A stretch of DNA of 14,607 bases from Phycisphaeraceae bacterium (GTDB lineage: Bacteria; Planctomycetota; Phycisphaerae; Phycisphaerales; Phycisphaeraceae): contig JAJDCV010000034.1 in the NCBI GenBank assembly GCA_029260675.1, positions 1-14,607 of the forward strand, given 5' to 3'. This document shows, piece after piece, positions 7,454 through 14,607 of this stretch; the first letter of the stretch is position 1; each line of letters starts with the position of its first letter. Made by a program: the position numbers and the translations under genes. Below the pieces are notes generated by a model. It searched no databases. It was given only the letters and a program-made list of their open reading frames with translations, and had not been told where the DNA came from.

Positions 7454-7967
7454 TTGGTTCACCCCCATCTTTCCGGATCTATCAAAACCCCCTGTTACAC
7501 GTTGCTCTACACGCCTTAGCGCCTTGATGGTCTAGCGCTTAGCGCGCATCGGCTTGAGGCCCGTGTGTTTATCCTTACCCCACAGGGAGATGCGGGGATC
7601 CGAGGAACTCCATACCAACGCGACGAGACACATTACGCAATATCTGAAGTCGATTTGCTCTATTGCGGGATGGTGAAACATTGGCCTTGCTTGCGAGTCG
7701 GCCAGATCGTACCAGGCTCCGAGTCCATAAATGACCCTCTCAACGGCGATTAGGCATTATGCATGTTAATTTAGGGAATTTAGGTGCAATCCGGCCACCA
7801 TGTTGTTATAGTTATCGGACGCTTCCGGGCGGCATACTTCGCCATACGGCCCAGGCCAACTGGCGAAGCCACACACCGACACCCGCCCCGCAGTACCCCC
7901 AGCCCGAAGTTACCGCCTCACCACAAACACAGACCCAGCCATCGGCACGACACGCGATGCCGATTTC
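7454..7967. other. Long intergenic stretch after the tRNA, without a convincing gene
   Basis: About 510 bases before the ribosome binding site of the next gene. The part from 7600 to 7830 is visibly richer in A/T than its surroundings. A 62-codon open frame (GTG 7565 to 7753, with GAGG 5 bases upstream) encodes nothing I recognise and is not supported enough to call. ATTATGCATGTTAAT (about 7756-7770) is a near-palindrome that could be an operator. An 8-bp perfect stem (CTTCGCCA 7837-7844, TGGCGAAG 7861-7868) with a 16-base loop lies about 120 bases before the secreted glycosidase and may belong to its leader. TATAGT at 7807-7812 is a weak -10 candidate without a good -35 box. Confidence 0.5.
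7837..7868 (+). promoter_or_regulatory. Stem-loop in the probable 5' leader of the secreted glycosidase
   Basis: CTTCGCCA and TGGCGAAG form a perfect 8-bp stem around a 16-base loop that itself contains two GGCC blocks. No T-run follows, so it is not an intrinsic terminator. A role in mRNA stability or control is inference. Confidence 0.35.
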
Positions 7968-7975
7968 AGGAGAGG
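7968..7975 (+). promoter_or_regulatory. Strong ribosome binding site of the secreted glycosidase
   Basis: AGGAGAGG ends 10 bases before the ATG at 7986. An in-frame TTG at 7980 is only 4 bases from the end of the site, so I prefer the ATG. Confidence 0.7.
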
Positions 7976-7985
7976 ATCGTTGCAC

Positions 7986-10250
7986 ATGCCAAAGACACCC
8001 ACGCGAGGCAGCGCTATTCTGCTAACCCTTGGGATCATGTGTTTGTGCCTGCTGGGCTTTACACAGAACCTCGCCTTGGCCGAGCCGACCGAAGAACCGC
8101 GGATCACCCGGCTGGACGCGCCCAAGGACGGCCAACAGGTGACCGGCGCGGTGCATGTCCAAACCCACGTCACCGGACTCGATGACGACGCAGACTACGA
8201 CGTCCGCTACCAGATCGACGGCCCCTCAGGTTTCATCAACACCGCTCGCCAGGCCCCCTTCTCACTCCGCGACGGCCACGGATGGGATACCTCTAACACC
8301 GCGCCCGGCGACTACACCCTCCACGCATTCTTCATACGCAACCACCGCGTCGTCGACTTCCGCATCACGCGCTTCACCGTGGCTCAGAACGTCAAGATCC
8401 AAAACATCATCGGCGTCGAGGAAGGATCCATCCTCACCGACCCGACACAGGTCCGCGCCTTCGTCGAAGGGGGTCGGCCCACCCGCGTCATCTTCGAAGT
8501 CACCGGCCCGGAAAACATCCACAGCGTCGAACGCTACGACCCCTACGTCATGCTCGGCGACGGCCGGACTTGGGACGTCACCCAATCCCCCGCAGGGGCC
8601 TACTCCCTGACCGTGACCGCGTACTCCGGCGACCACGCCTCCGACAGCCGAACCCTCAACTTCCAGATCGCCGATTCCAATCTTGATTTACCCCTGCCCG
8701 AACAGACCGTGATACCGATTCCCGAAGACGAACCCGAACCCGAACCCCAGCCCGCACCTCAGCCCGGCCCGGACAACAACCCCCTGCCCACCGCCGTCTC
8801 CCGAGGCTTCCTGGGCATGAACCTCGCCGAGATCACCTACTACACCCGCGAATGGGTCTTCGTCGACGCCATCAAGCAGTCCCGTCAGTGGCTGCCAACA
8901 CGCTCCGGCGGATCCAATCCTTTCGACTCAGGCGAAAACCTCAGACTCACCGACGAGGGCTGGCCGATCCTCCGCGACGGCCAAGCCGCCCACACCCTCT
9001 TGCTGATCGACACCCAAGGCGCCTACCCCGCCGGGCGTTACGTCTGCACCTATGACGGCGACGGCTCGCTCGTTTTCGGACAAGACGCACAAGCCGTCAG
9101 CAAGAACGGCAACCGCATCGAGCTGGACGTCAACCCCTCCGACAGAGGGATCTACCTCCGCATCGATCAGTCCAACCCGAACAACCCCGTCCGCAACGTC
9201 AAGGTCTGGCTCCCCGGTTTTGAAAAAGCCACGTCGCTGTTCCACCCCCTGTTCATCGATCGGCTCAAACCCTTCAGCGTCATCCGCTTCATGGACTGGG
9301 CGCGGATCAACGGGTCCAACATCCAGTCATGGTCCGACCGACCACGCCCGGATTACTACACCCAGGGCTCCGACCGCGGCGTCGCGCTGAAGTACATGAT
9401 CGAACTGTGCAACGAGCTGGGCGCAGACCCCTGGTTCTGTATGCCCCACCAGGCCGACGACGCCTACGTCTTCAGCTTCGCAAAGCAGGTTAAAGAACAG
9501 CTGCGCCCCGACCTGAACGTCTACGTCGAATGGTCCAACGAAGTCTGGAACTCTCAGTTCCCCCAGCACGACTGGGTCAAGGACCGTTCCGGCAGCGACT
9601 CCCTGACCGAGGGCTTCCGCCGGGTCTGGGCCCAGGAATCCAACCGCGACTTCGAGCTCTGGCGTGACGCCTTCGGCCAGGAAAGCGACCGCGTCATCCG
9701 CGTCGCCGTCGGGCAGAAGGACAACCCCTGGGTCACCGAGAAACTCGTCGAAGCGCTCGACGGCCGGTTCGACGCCATCTCCTGCTCGACCTACTTCGGC
9801 CTCACCAGCAGCCAACGCAAACAACTCCGCTCCTCAACCTCCGCCGACGACATCCTCGACATGGCCATGCAGGAAATGACGCGCAGCCTCCGGCAAAACT
9901 ACAAGGCCCACGGCGACCTCGCACAAGCATGGTCACGCAAGCTCAACCGATCCATCCCCCTGATCGCCTACGAAGGCGGGCAACACTACACCGCCAGCGG
10001 CGGCAACCCGCCCTGGGCTCGCGCTCTGATCAACGTCCAGGACCACCCGCGCATGTATCAGGTCTACCTGGCGAACATGCGCGAATGGGAAGACGCCGGC
10101 GGCAGCCTCTTCACCGCATTCAACTTCGTCGAAAAGCCCGACAAGTGGGGCTCATGGGGCCAGCTCGAATTCCAGGACCAGGACCTGGACAAGGCACCCA
10201 AGTACCGCGCACTGCTTGACTACAAGACAAGAAACCGCGACGACGATTAG
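7986..10250 (+). CDS. Secreted multidomain putative glycoside hydrolase (clan GH-A-like, two Ig-like domains)
   Basis: A 754-residue exported protein. Residues 1-32 form a signal peptide (hydrophobic core ILLTLGIMCLCLLGF, cleavage after ALA). Two related beta-sandwich domains (about 37-135 and 136-230) share a DG-x-x-WD ... PGDYTL / PAGAYSL pattern and look like a tandem duplication. A Pro/Glu-rich linker (about 246-266) follows. The large C-terminal module (about 275-750) resembles proteins often labelled cellulose-binding. It contains LCNELGADPWFCMPH, VEWSNEVWN (N518-E519) and LIAYEGGQ (E663). An Asn-Glu pair and a second Glu after an aromatic residue are the usual acid/base and nucleophile positions of clan GH-A barrels, so hydrolysis of a polysaccharide is likely; the substrate is not evident. 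It has no dockerin or PEP-CTERM tail, unlike its convergent neighbours, so it is probably released or kept in the periplasm. Confidence 0.85.
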   Translation: MPKTPTRGSAILLTLGIMCLCLLGFTQNLALAEPTEEPRITRLDAPKDGQQVTGAVHVQTHVTGLDDDADYDVRYQIDGPSGFINTARQAPFSLRDGHGWDTSNTAPGDYTLHAFFIRNHRVVDFRITRFTVAQNVKIQNIIGVEEGSILTDPTQVRAFVEGGRPTRVIFEVTGPENIHSVERYDPYVMLGDGRTWDVTQSPAGAYSLTVTAYSGDHASDSRTLNFQIADSNLDLPLPEQTVIPIPEDEPEPEPQPAPQPGPDNNPLPTAVSRGFLGMNLAEITYYTREWVFVDAIKQSRQWLPTRSGGSNPFDSGENLRLTDEGWPILRDGQAAHTLLLIDTQGAYPAGRYVCTYDGDGSLVFGQDAQAVSKNGNRIELDVNPSDRGIYLRIDQSNPNNPVRNVKVWLPGFEKATSLFHPLFIDRLKPFSVIRFMDWARINGSNIQSWSDRPRPDYYTQGSDRGVALKYMIELCNELGADPWFCMPHQADDAYVFSFAKQVKEQLRPDLNVYVEWSNEVWNSQFPQHDWVKDRSGSDSLTEGFRRVWAQESNRDFELWRDAFGQESDRVIRVAVGQKDNPWVTEKLVEALDGRFDAISCSTYFGLTSSQRKQLRSSTSADDILDMAMQEMTRSLRQNYKAHGDLAQAWSRKLNRSIPLIAYEGGQHYTASGGNPPWARALINVQDHPRMYQVYLANMREWEDAGGSLFTAFNFVEKPDKWGSWGQLEFQDQDLDKAPKYRALLDYKTRNRDDD

Positions 10251-10264
10251 AGTATCCTCCGATT

Positions 10265-10297
10265 AACCGTAGCGGATGTGTCATACGGTTTTTGTTT
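10265..10297 (+). terminator. Intrinsic terminator after the secreted glycosidase
   Basis: AACCGTA (10265-10271) pairs perfectly with TACGGTT (10284-10290) around a 12-base loop, followed by TTTGTTTATT. It begins 15 bases after the stop codon. The right half of the stem and the T-rich tail belong to intergenic repeat copy 3. Confidence 0.7.
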
Positions 10298-10363
10298 ATT
10301 TCACGGGCGGCCACCTTACCCTCGCCCAAGATGGGCACGAGTATTTATCGTGATCCCGTATCA
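10281..10363. repeat. Intergenic palindromic repeat, copy 3 (shortened centre)
   Basis: An 83-base element with ends TCATACGG (10281-10288) and CCGTATCA (10356-10363). TACCCTC starts at 10317, exactly 36 bases from the left end, as in copy 1. The left arm matches copy 1 at 25 of 36 positions without gaps. The right arm AGTATTTATCGTGAT matches copy 1's AGTTTTAATCTTCAT at 11 of 15. The GC hairpin is replaced by a smaller one (GCCC, AAGAT, GGGC). It lies between two convergent genes. Confidence 0.7.
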
Positions 10364-10371
10364 TACAAAGC

Positions 10372-10389
10372 GACGCGACTTGTCGCGTC
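10372..10389 (-). terminator. Possible terminator hairpin of the metalloprotease gene
   Basis: GACGCGA, loop CTTG, TCGCGTC form a perfect 7-bp stem. On the minus strand it is followed by GCTTTGTATGAT, only weakly T-rich. It lies about 100 bases after the stop codon at 10493. Confidence 0.35.
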
Positions 10390-10492
10390 AACTCCGCAAC
10401 ACATCCCCGCTAATCCCCTCGCAACAAACCACCCAACCCAGGTCGGGGCCGCGCGGCTGTCGCATGTGTGTTTTCAGGTTGGCTTATAAACC

Positions 10493-11989
10493 TCAGGAAA
10501 CCCAATACCTGGCTCGACGTGTCAGCACCAGACCACCCGCACCCAGCATACATAACACACCCGGCTCAGGAATCGCGCCCGATACCTCCGCACCCGGCGG
10601 CGTCCCCGCGTTCCAATTGCCCAGCACCACGTTCAGGTCCTCGATCCCCACAAACCCGTCACCACTGGGATCCGCCAACGCATCCCCCGGCGGGACAATC
10701 AGATTCCAATTCGTCAGCACCAGATTCAGATCATCAATCCCGACAAACCCGTTGTTATCCAGATCCCCAATGATCCCCGACAGGACCGACTGGACCGACA
10801 CGTCCAGCCGATACAACTGGACCGTGTCCGTCGTCGTCGCGATCGACGCGAAATACGACCCGGCCCCCGGCAGCGAGATACCCACCAGCGTTTCGATCCC
10901 ACCCGCAGGCAGGGTGTCGGCGGTCACCAGCAACGTCTGACCGTCCGTATCCCACAACTGCAGCGACAAATCCGCTCGCGCCGAGGCGTCGAAAAGCGTC
11001 GGTGTGCCGCCCTGGCTCGTCTGGGTGAACTGCCCCCCCAGGGGCTTGAGCACCAGGTCGACCGTGGACTCCTCCGTCACCGTAAAAGAAAAGAAGTCCA
11101 CATCCGGGGTATGGCTGATGCTGACGAAATCGACGTCGTTCGCGCCGATCGCCTGATTAGCAATGTCCGCATCAACCCCGATGCTGGACGTCGCCCCGTC
11201 CGCGATCGTCCCCAGCGAAAACGCGTTGGCCGCCGTGCCGTTGCCCTGCCCCCCGTGGGTCTTCTCGTGGACATCCCCGTAGTAATAATGCGCCCCGCGG
11301 ACCTCATCCAACTGAGGCCCGTCGAAGCTGATGTTGATGAACGGCTCCATCAATAACGCATCCGTGTCCGACTCGACGTGCTTAAACCCAAGCCCGTGCC
11401 CCGCCTCGTGCATGACCGTGTTCCTGATCTGCACATGCCCGCCCACCCCGTTGGAAAAGAAACCCATGTCGTCCGTGTCCAGCACCATGTCCCCGTTGTC
11501 CGGGAAGAAGTTAAACGCCAACGTCCCACTGGACCCATCGACCCCCGCCCCCCCGATACGGATGTCCGGCCGAACATTCGCCACCCCCCCGACCGTGCCG
11601 ATCGTCTGCCCCGTGTCGTTCGCTTCATACACATACGTCAGCCCCGACAGGTTGCTCCACCTCTGAAATGAACTTTCAAAATACCCAAACCAAGGCTGAA
11701 GCGTGTGATCGGTTTCCGTCGGATCCCCGCTGAACGTCGTATTAAGATTCGCAATCAGGTCGCTGCCCCCAAACGTACTGACCCCGTTGGACACGGTCGT
11801 CCCGTCATCCACAAAACCCCAGGTCAACGTCGCCGGCTCCCCGTTCGCCGTCCGGCTGCCCAACGCCGTGCTCAGCCACGGATTGGCGGCCGTGTCAATG
11901 ATGAAACCAAAGCCTTGCCCCGCGAACAAAAACGATAGGCCGGCCGACACCAGACAACGCCGAACGATCCCCGGAGCAACCAATGACAT
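10493..11989 (-). CDS. Secreted matrixin-like zinc metalloprotease with PPC, dockerin-like and PEP-CTERM regions
   Basis: A 498-residue protein starting at the ATG at 11989, fixed by GGAGG 5 bases upstream; the frame stays open to 12088, but that part is not protein-like. Residues 1 to about 27 form a signal peptide. The catalytic domain has HEAGHGLGFKH (H194, E195, H198, H204) and a Met-turn LMEPF (M214), as in M10 peptidases. The calcium/structural-zinc segment DGSSGTLAFNFFP lacks the His that matrixins usually show in LAHAF. Residues about 295-398 (VDFFSFTV ... GSYFASI ... YRLDVSV) resemble a pre-peptidase C-terminal (PPC) domain. From 408 there are two dockerin-like Ca repeats (GDLDNNGFVGIDDLN and SGDGFVGIEDLN). 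The tail IPEPG plus a hydrophobic stretch and RRAR is a PEP-CTERM sorting signal. It is expected to be exported and processed by an exosortase; targets are unknown. It lies downstream of the GH57-like gene in the same direction, 179 bases apart. Confidence 0.9.
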   Translation of the reverse strand: MSLVAPGIVRRCLVSAGLSFLFAGQGFGFIIDTAANPWLSTALGSRTANGEPATLTWGFVDDGTTVSNGVSTFGGSDLIANLNTTFSGDPTETDHTLQPWFGYFESSFQRWSNLSGLTYVYEANDTGQTIGTVGGVANVRPDIRIGGAGVDGSSGTLAFNFFPDNGDMVLDTDDMGFFSNGVGGHVQIRNTVMHEAGHGLGFKHVESDTDALLMEPFINISFDGPQLDEVRGAHYYYGDVHEKTHGGQGNGTAANAFSLGTIADGATSSIGVDADIANQAIGANDVDFVSISHTPDVDFFSFTVTEESTVDLVLKPLGGQFTQTSQGGTPTLFDASARADLSLQLWDTDGQTLLVTADTLPAGGIETLVGISLPGAGSYFASIATTTDTVQLYRLDVSVQSVLSGIIGDLDNNGFVGIDDLNLVLTNWNLIVPPGDALADPSGDGFVGIEDLNVVLGNWNAGTPPGAEVSGAIPEPGVLCMLGAGGLVLTRRARYWVS

Positions 11990-11994
11990 ATCAA

Positions 11995-11999
11995 CCTCC
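11995..11999 (-). promoter_or_regulatory. Ribosome binding site deciding the metalloprotease start
   Basis: GGAGG on the minus strand, 5 bases before the ATG at 11989. The next ATG upstream in frame overlaps this site, which supports the shorter protein with a proper signal peptide. Confidence 0.8.
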
Positions 12000-12086
12000 A
12001 TACAAGCCGATGGACGATACAACCACACCACACACTGCGCACCAGCACCCCAGGCGACGATGCGATACGCCAATACATGCCACAAC

Positions 12087-12092
12087 ATTATA
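12087..12092 (-). promoter_or_regulatory. Putative -10 box of the metalloprotease gene
   Basis: A perfect TATAAT on the minus strand, 97 bases before the start codon, in the 179-base gap after the GH57-like gene. No convincing -35 hexamer is seen at 16-18 bases. It suggests that the metalloprotease has its own promoter. Confidence 0.3.
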
Positions 12093-12168
12093 AGGTATCA
12101 AGACGACCCAAACCCCATAATTCCCGCCCTGCCCAGCGGTTTTCAGGGTGTGTGTGATTGCGGCCGGG

Positions 12169-14607
12169 TCAAGCCGCCTGACGGGATCGCCGACCGGGTA
12201 CAACCATAAACCTCAACACCAGCAGCAAACCCAACGTCCCCGGCTCGGGGATCGATCCGCTTGCCTCAACCGGTGGCGGCGTCCCCGCGTTCCAATTCCC
12301 CAGCACACCATTGAGATCACCGATCCCCACGAACCCATCACCATCAAAGTCACCAGACGCCGCATCGCCCGGCGTCACATTCAGGTTCCAATTGCCCAGC
12401 ACGATATTCAGGTCGCCGATCCCGACAAAACCATCACCATCAAGATCGCCCGCAAGCAAACCCAGGCTGAACAGCACGTACTCAATCACGTCGATGTTTC
12501 CGCCACCGATCACCGCGCCGGGCGTCTGCCCCACCAGCGCACCGCCGTCGGCGCTCTGATACCGACCCACCGCCAGGTACACCTCGGGGGGAAGCGAACC
12601 GAACATCGCTACCAGGTCGATCATCCCCTCTAACATCCCGCCGTTCACGCCCGTCGCCGCCTCGGCAAACCCGGTCACGTCGAACCAGCCCTCAAAGTCG
12701 TTGTCGTTCTCATCCGCAAGGAACGCATCCCACGCCGCGATCTGCCCGGCCTTCGCCCAGTTCGCCGCGGTCAGCGCGCCGGGAGATAGCGCAAGATAGA
12801 TAAACACATCCTCACCCTCACCCGCGTCGTCGGTCGCCACGTATAACACATCACCCTCTAGCGCCGCGTAAAGCCCCTCACCCGCACCGCCCGCGATCAA
12901 CGCCGCGCCCGCATCCAATACGCCGTCCATCACAAAACTCGGCTGCGTCCCACCGGTCATCGTGAAGTGCCAGTCCTGACCATTGTTATTATCCCACACC
13001 CCCCCGCCATCATTAAACACGATGTCCAACTGCGTCGCGCTCCCCAATGTCGGCACCGTGAGATCCCAACTCGACAGCCCCGCGTTCCAATTCATCGCCA
13101 CATCCGGGTTCACCGTCGTCCAGTTATCAAACCCGTAATGCAAAAACACCTGCGTCGTCCCGTCCAACGGCCCCCCAGCCGGGTCATACGTGATCGTCAC
13201 CAACTCACCCGCCACCGCCGGGTCCGGCCCGATCGTCACCGCGTCACCCGGGTTGATCACCGACGACCCCACAAAAACGTGCTGGATATCCGTCTTCGTG
13301 ATGTTCCCAAGACCATCCACCGCCTCGATGTAGTAATCCACCAGCACATCTTCCAGCCCCGTGATCATCCCCCCAAAACGCTCCGCCCGATACGTCGGCG
13401 AAAGGATATTCCCAGGCGGCGCAACATCACTGGAACCCATCGGCACACTCACCCAGTTCCCCACCTCCGCCCCGCCGGCATACGTCTCGTTCTCGATCGA
13501 ACCCAATGGGTTCTCACCGTCCGCATCGACACGGTACTTCAGCGTCACACCCGTCAGCCCGCTGACGTCATACGCATACGTCCACACCTCGAAGTCGCTG
13601 GGCTCCACGCCCGGGCCCCACTCATCGCCGCCAGGGTTGTACGATTCACGCTGAGGCACAAACACGCTCGGCGGCGTCGTCTCACTCCCACCAAACGAAT
13701 TAATCACCACGTCCGCCTGCGCCACCGCCAGGTTGCTCCCCCGCGTCACGTTGCTGTCCCAGACCTCCGTCCCGTCCCAGTACCAGTAGTCGCTGCTCTC
13801 CGCCGCCATCAGGTGTCGCCACGCCCGCTCCGTCGGCATACCCGTAGCATTCAATATGTTGTCAAGGTTCGTCGCCGGCGCGATGTCGTCGGCCGTGAAC
13901 ACCCGGTTCTTCGCCGCCGTCAACACCGCCCACGAATTCCGGTCCGGGCTGAACCCGCTTGGGTCTGGATCGCCCAGCCACTTCTTAAACTCCGGATCCC
14001 CGTTGTCCGCGCCCGCCCACGAGCCGTTCTCGATGTGCACCACATCGTTCGCCGCCACCGGGAAACGCTGCAGGTAGTCCTGGATCGTCGTTACGTCGTA
14101 GTTGTTGTTGGTCTGCGCCCAATTGACCATGCTCTGGAAGTTGCCGTGGTAGTAGGATTCGCTGCCCCCGCCGAAGTTGTCCCCGTCGTGATGCAGCAGC
14201 ACGAACATCGGGTGGGCTGGGTCCGTATTGAACTGCCTGTACTGCTCCATCACCAACTCGTACTGCAGCGCCCCGAACCCACCCCGCCCGTCCTCGTTCC
14301 CCTCGTACCGCGCCGCGGGGACCGCCACGATCTGGCTGATCGCACCCGTCGCCGGGTCCACGTGCTGCACGTTGTGTGGCCGATACGCGAACGGCGCAGC
14401 CACCTTGCTCGGCGCCCAAAGGTTATTCAGCTGCACCCACTGATTAGCCGGGATCGCCGGGTTGATCTGGTCCGCCTTGTTCGGCGCAAACAGGTTCGAC
14501 GCATTGGTGTGCGGATAACCCTGCGTCGCACGCTCCATATGAATCGAATCCACGATCGACCACTCGATACCCTCCGCCACCAGCGCCGGGATGATCCGCG
14601 AGCTGAA
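12169..14607 (-). CDS. GH57-like secreted protein with CBM25-like, dockerin-like and PEP-CTERM regions (5'-partial)
   Basis: The frame is open to the right edge, so the N-terminus (signal peptide and first catalytic motifs) lies outside the window; 812 residues are visible. Numbered from the GTG at 14580, residues 1 to about 295 match the GH57 style of barrel: GIEWSIVDSIH (D11 a candidate catalytic acid), PAARYEGNEDGRGGFG, LLHHDGDNFGGGSESYYH and ESSDYWYWDG. GH57 enzymes act on alpha-glucans. About 300-440 are beta-sandwich segments (RVDADGE, DYYIEAVDG). About 444-540 resemble a starch-binding CBM25 module (VFLHYGFDNW, WDNNNGQDW). About 545-700 are an uncharacterised Gly/Ala-rich beta domain. 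Residues 711-770 hold two dockerin-like repeats (DGDGFVGIGDLN twice). The tail SIPEPG (PEP at 778-780) is a PEP-CTERM signal whose hydrophobic segment is interrupted by an Arg. The likely role is surface alpha-glucan breakdown. Confidence 0.88.
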   Translation of the reverse strand, partial: FSSRIIPALVAEGIEWSIVDSIHMERATQGYPHTNASNLFAPNKADQINPAIPANQWVQLNNLWAPSKVAAPFAYRPHNVQHVDPATGAISQIVAVPAARYEGNEDGRGGFGALQYELVMEQYRQFNTDPAHPMFVLLHHDGDNFGGGSESYYHGNFQSMVNWAQTNNNYDVTTIQDYLQRFPVAANDVVHIENGSWAGADNGDPEFKKWLGDPDPSGFSPDRNSWAVLTAAKNRVFTADDIAPATNLDNILNATGMPTERAWRHLMAAESSDYWYWDGTEVWDSNVTRGSNLAVAQADVVINSFGGSETTPPSVFVPQRESYNPGGDEWGPGVEPSDFEVWTYAYDVSGLTGVTLKYRVDADGENPLGSIENETYAGGAEVGNWVSVPMGSSDVAPPGNILSPTYRAERFGGMITGLEDVLVDYYIEAVDGLGNITKTDIQHVFVGSSVINPGDAVTIGPDPAVAGELVTITYDPAGGPLDGTTQVFLHYGFDNWTTVNPDVAMNWNAGLSSWDLTVPTLGSATQLDIVFNDGGGVWDNNNGQDWHFTMTGGTQPSFVMDGVLDAGAALIAGGAGEGLYAALEGDVLYVATDDAGEGEDVFIYLALSPGALTAANWAKAGQIAAWDAFLADENDNDFEGWFDVTGFAEAATGVNGGMLEGMIDLVAMFGSLPPEVYLAVGRYQSADGGALVGQTPGAVIGGGNIDVIEYVLFSLGLLAGDLDGDGFVGIGDLNIVLGNWNLNVTPGDAASGDFDGDGFVGIGDLNGVLGNWNAGTPPPVEASGSIPEPGTLGLLLVLRFMVVPGRRSRQAA

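Noticed and set aside
7565..7753. 62-codon frame with GTG start and GAGG at 5 bases
   Set aside because: No similarity recognised and no conserved context. It could be real, but the evidence is a weak ribosome site only; described under the intergenic entry.
11990..12088. 33-codon N-terminal extension of the metalloprotease
   Set aside because: It overlaps the GGAGG ribosome site and would bury the signal peptide.
1..14607. CRISPR array, prophage, insertion sequence or defence cluster
   Set aside because: No regularly spaced repeats, transposase, integrase, nuclease-effector or phage structural motifs were seen on either strand.

Overview
The window looks like a chromosomal piece of a high-GC planctomycete, most likely of the class Phycisphaerae. 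The clearest signs are two large secreted proteins that both end in a tandem dockerin-like Ca-binding repeat followed by a PEP-CTERM sorting tail, together with a secreted glycoside hydrolase-like protein of a type common in planctomycetes. The taxonomic call is inference from these features, since no rRNA gene is present.

Layout, left to right. (1) 1-2769 (+): DNA polymerase I (polA), missing only its extreme N-terminus. (2) 2805-5977 (-): three genes in one direction. In transcription order these are a small zincin metallopeptidase, a cytosolic GH67-like alpha-glucuronidase-fold protein, and a six-helix membrane protein with GEE/QGE motifs. The last two are close enough to share a transcript. 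(3) 6042-7151 (+): rlmN, divergent from the metallopeptidase. (4) 7380-7453 (+): tRNA-Arg(CCG) with a recognisable promoter, followed by about 530 bases without a convincing gene. (5) 7986-10250 (+): a secreted, two-Ig-domain, clan GH-A-like putative glycosidase with a strong ribosome binding site and a terminator. (6) 10493-14607 (-): a matrixin-like secreted metalloprotease and, upstream of it, a GH57/CBM25-like secreted protein that runs off the right edge. Both carry the dockerin plus PEP-CTERM cassette.

Functionally the window mixes housekeeping genes (polA, rlmN, tRNA) with an accessory set for extracellular polysaccharide and protein breakdown. An exosortase system would be needed to process the PEP-CTERM tails, but none is encoded here.

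The most unusual non-coding observation is a family of three related intergenic repeats (about 5442-5551, 7157-7264 and 10281-10363). They share a TACCCTC core, a central hairpin and a CCGTAT right end. In the two best copies there are also TNATACGG/CCGTATNA terminal inverted repeats and exactly 36 bases from left end to core. All three sit at gene 3' ends: one supplies a gene's stop codon and another supplies half of a terminator. Also notable are a ten-base G run inside the metallopeptidase gene, ahead of its active site, and two genes whose -10-like hexamers lie only 8-9 bases before the start codon. No CRISPR array, insertion sequence or obvious defence system was found.
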